From assembly GCF_028453695.1 (NCBI RefSeq), contig NC_135782.1, forward strand, positions 3,038,001-3,102,000: a stretch of DNA of 64,000 nt, given 5' to 3'. Origin of the DNA: Augochlora pura (taxonomy: Eukaryota > Arthropoda > Insecta > Hymenoptera > Halictidae). Made by a program: the position numbers and the translations under genes. Position 1 is the stretch's first letter. Every line of letters starts with the position of its first letter. Positions 61,286 to 64,000 of this stretch are shown piece by piece. The notes below the pieces were generated by a model. The model saw nothing but the letters and a program-made list of their open reading frames with translations, made no database searches and was not told the origin of the DNA.

Positions 61286-61654
61286 GGTTCCATTTGATTT
61301 CATTACCAGCTCCATTCTATCAATTTTATTTCACTGCATATAACGCGACCGCATAACCAGACGAACGACCTCGCGATCCCTATAAAAATCATTGATCGCC
61401 AAATAATAAACGCTTCTCCGCGACATAAAGAAACCATGAGGACACCACTAGCACCGCGAGCACAATTTTCCGCGTCTCTGTAAGACGCAATTCCAGAAAA
61501 CCGGACGCAGAATAACCGAACGTCCCTCGAAGCAATCTCCGGGCGCGTTGCCCCTAAAATTACACGAAAACTGTCAAAGTACATTAAAAATTGGATTCGG
61601 GGGTGGGAGCCGGTTTCGGGCGAGGTTCAAAGGTTCCACGGGGCGCAAAAACAA

Positions 61655-61671
61655 CAGAGAGAGAGAGAGAG
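61655..61671. repeat. (GA)n microsatellite
   Basis: Pure GA run of about 17 bases. Confidence 0.9.
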
Positions 61672-62049
61672 TTTTCGCCGCGTGCCCGACGGTGATCCGC
61701 GCGCGCGTGTTTTCTTTCTCTTTGGGCACTCCTAGTTTTCCCCGGGCATAATTCAAAGGGAAATCCGGCAAAGGAGAGCCTTTCCGCGTTTTTGATCGTT
61801 CGATTTTCATTAGCAGGGCCGGTCGAATGGGGGAGAGAGAAGGGGCCGAGAGAAGGGCGGCCCTGTAACAGGGCGACGGCGGAACCACCCGGTAAAGGCG
61901 TGTTTCCACGCGGGAATTAAAAACACGTGTCGCCGTGGCATGGCGGCGGGAAACGGCCCTTTGATTTCCGCGTTACGCGCCCGTCGCGCCGACGAATAAT
62001 TCGTCGCGAAACGTTAGAATTAATTCGAGCTGTCGCGCCGCGATCGGCA

Positions 62050-62275
62050 ACGTAATCATAATTTACTAAAGGGCCGCACAATAATGATAGAATTTCGTAA
62101 AGGGCCACGTAATAATAATAATATCTTAATTTCCTAAAGGGCCACGTAATAATAATAATAATAATAATATCATGATTTCCTAAAGCGCCACGTAATAATA
62201 ATGATATCAGAATTTCGTAAAGAACGATAATGTTGTAATTTTATGAAGGGCCGTATAATAATGATACCGCTAAAA
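62050..62275. repeat. AAAGGGCCACGTAATAATAAT minisatellite
   Basis: Five diverged units of about 40-50 bp. Each has a GGGCC(A/G)(C/T)(G/A) box, an (AAT)n run of variable length and an (A/T)ATTTCCTAA or ATTTCGTAA tail. Length variation lies mainly in the AAT run. Confidence 0.85.
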
Positions 62276-62556
62276 ATTTAAAATCCATTAAATTAGCGTG
62301 ATTTGACGCGTTAATTGGTCGGCCCCTTAAATCTTACAAGGAAGCGTCCCGGTTTAAGTACACGTCCCCAGCTGGAGATCTGCTTAGCCTTCGGGAGTGT
62401 TCCGAGCAATATGTATAAATGATTCGTAAATCCTCCGGGTTCATTAAGATTTATGGGAACAGGTTTCTGAAGGAGGACGCGGCGTGGCTCTCTGTGTGTA
62501 CGCGCGCGGTTGCGGCTAAGACGGTGGAGGGAGGATGGACCGGGAAAACGAGAGAG

Positions 62557-62558
<2 letters not shown>

Positions 62559-62590
<32 letters not shown>
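62559..62590. repeat. (GA)n microsatellite
   Basis: Pure GA run of about 32 bases. Confidence 0.95.
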
Positions 62591-62593
<3 letters not shown>

Positions 62594-64000
62594 GAGAGGG
62601 AGAGATGTTAGCCCCAGGGCGGTCGCATTTAAAGGCACGAATGCTTCACACGTATTTCGACACCAAAGGGCCGTTGTCGTCTTTGGGGTAAAGTCTCTTT
62701 GGCATAAGTGGCTGCCGCGCTGCAAAGGACACCCTTTCGTAGCGCGCCCACGACCTCTTGCCTATGCAAAGCGATCATATTTCGCCTTGGAAGACTATTA
62801 AATCTCTTTAGCCGGCGCTATCAACCCATAATTTCCCGGTCGCTCCCACTCAGAGATATATACACGCGCGGACAGCTACGGAAATGGCCACGTCTGCTCG
62901 TTATTGTTGCCTAACTAATGGCTTGCGAAATTTTATGGAAAATAAACAGTCCTAATAATTTTTAATACCATCACGCATACATTTAACCAACGGAGAAAAC
63001 AGCTAAGACTTGAAATTTCCTCGAAGTTAATGAGCTGCTATCTCGAAGATCATTAGAGAGCCGACTTTCTTCTCTCATCGTATCGACTCTCATGACTGAC
63101 ACGATTAAATGTTGAACAATTGTCTTAACAGCGGACTATACTTGAAAACCGAGTAGGACAATTCGTCGACCGTAAAAGAATCGACTTCCTGTAACCTTGT
63201 CGGGACTATAACCGGCCCCTTCGATCAGCCCGCGTGCCACTTCGATGCTAAACTATCTGTATCACTGAGCAAACATAATTGTTGCTATTACAGTCGCGTT
63301 GCATAGCGCGAATGGAATGACGACGGCCGACGTCGAGCGAGAGCGAATTGCTTCATATAACCATCGATGTGCAATGCCGACTACCACCGCTTTCTATAGA
63401 ACAATGCGACATCGCGACTGTTATTTAGAGTGAACCGGAAGGACAGGTTCGCTCGCGCTCTATTAATATTAATTAGTGTTCCGCGCGGGTACGCAGAAAT
63501 CGTGCGGGGCTAATTTCGCGACGGTGTGCGAATGCTACGCTCCGATCTATACGAACGTGCTATAACTCAGCTATAAAATAAATTCGGGAGTCTAATAAAT
63601 AATACGATAATAGAAGAGCAATTATTTAAAATGATCGAACGATGGAACAATAGAATAATAACTAGCAATTTTTACTTAGTTTTATATCGGTAATAGTTGG
63701 CAATTTTTATCAAGTATTCGCATTAGTGTCGCAAGCGAAACGCGAGCCCGGCGAAGTTCGAGCAGTCGCGCGAACAAAGTTAGATCGAACGCGGAAACAG
63801 AAATTGGTCCGGGGAAATATGGGAGAGCGGCGCGCGCGGCGCCGAGTATAATAATAATTGAAATGGCAAACGATCGCCGTCTGTTCCGAATTTACTCGAA
63901 ACGCGGGAACTTCGGCCAACGAGTGTGCAACTCGGAACCCGTACAACCGAAACCTGTGCACGTGTTCTACATGCTGGAACACGGCCGGAGGTCCCCCCTC

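Larger units (their letters stand above)
59068..64000 (-). other. 3' part of the upstream intron
   Basis: Sequence right of the acceptor at 59067 is intronic for the minus-strand gene. It includes a 100-N gap, a CT-rich 22-bp repeat block (59981-60190), a TATTTTATT array (about 61140-61280), an AATAATAAT minisatellite (about 62050-62275) and a (GA)n tract (62559-62590). From about 62800 to 64000 I see only unique mixed-composition DNA and no convincing exon. Confidence 0.55.

Noticed and set aside
3826..61946. Recurrent ATGGCGG / CCGCCAT (YY1/Pho-like) sites, e.g. 3826, 11221, 11392, 11773, 19531, 22294, 37344, 38745, 49874, 56877, 57106, 61940
   Set aside because: A 7-mer is expected about eight times on both strands of 64 kb by chance, so the dozen seen is not clearly enriched.

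Overview
This window looks like animal nuclear DNA, most likely from an insect and plausibly a hymenopteran such as a bee. The signs are: almost no long ORFs, two short exons with canonical GT-AG splice sites separated by tens of kilobases, alternating AT-rich and CpG-rich blocks without CpG depletion, very dense (GA)n/(CT)n microsatellites, short non-autonomous DNA transposons, and an Inr+DPE core promoter of arthropod type. The species assignment is inference. There are no prokaryotic features such as operons, ribosome binding sites or CRISPR.

The window is best read as the inside of one minus-strand gene encoding a long coiled coil. One constitutive-looking exon lies near the right end (58957-59067, 37 codons) and the next near the left end (557-690, 44 codons plus 2 bases). 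Both are flanked by good splice sites, their phases agree (0/0), and the coiled-coil heptad register runs unbroken across the junction. Almost everything else is therefore a ~58.3 kb intron, plus pieces of the flanking introns (1-556 and 59068-64000). I do not recognise the protein family.

The most interesting part of the intron is a ~1.9 kb GC/CpG-rich island (about 14200-16090). On the minus strand it contains a TCAGTC initiator with a perfectly spaced RGWCGTG-type DPE (A+1 at 15862). Downstream is an open frame (14309-15147) that starts exactly at an acceptor-like site and ends at a GTGAGT donor in phase 0, so it can be joined in frame to the 557-690 exon. The only ATG in that frame opens the peptide MGANLTKQSR, which fits an N-myristoylation signal. 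I propose an internal alternative promoter giving a shorter, possibly membrane-anchored isoform.

The rest of the intron is a repeat landscape. It holds a Tc1/mariner-type MITE with TA duplications (29986-30195), a CCAAT-hairpin repeat ending in ACACCCTGTAT (about 27206-27398), and four long foldback elements (about 18575, 23041, 32988 and 50463). It also holds a 185-bp tandem duplication (35345-35730), minisatellites with periods of 10, 16, 22, 32 and 39 bp, long polypurine or polypyrimidine tracts, G-quadruplex-like runs, and unique CpG-rich/homeodomain-motif islands that may be enhancers. A 100-N assembly gap lies at 59357-59456.
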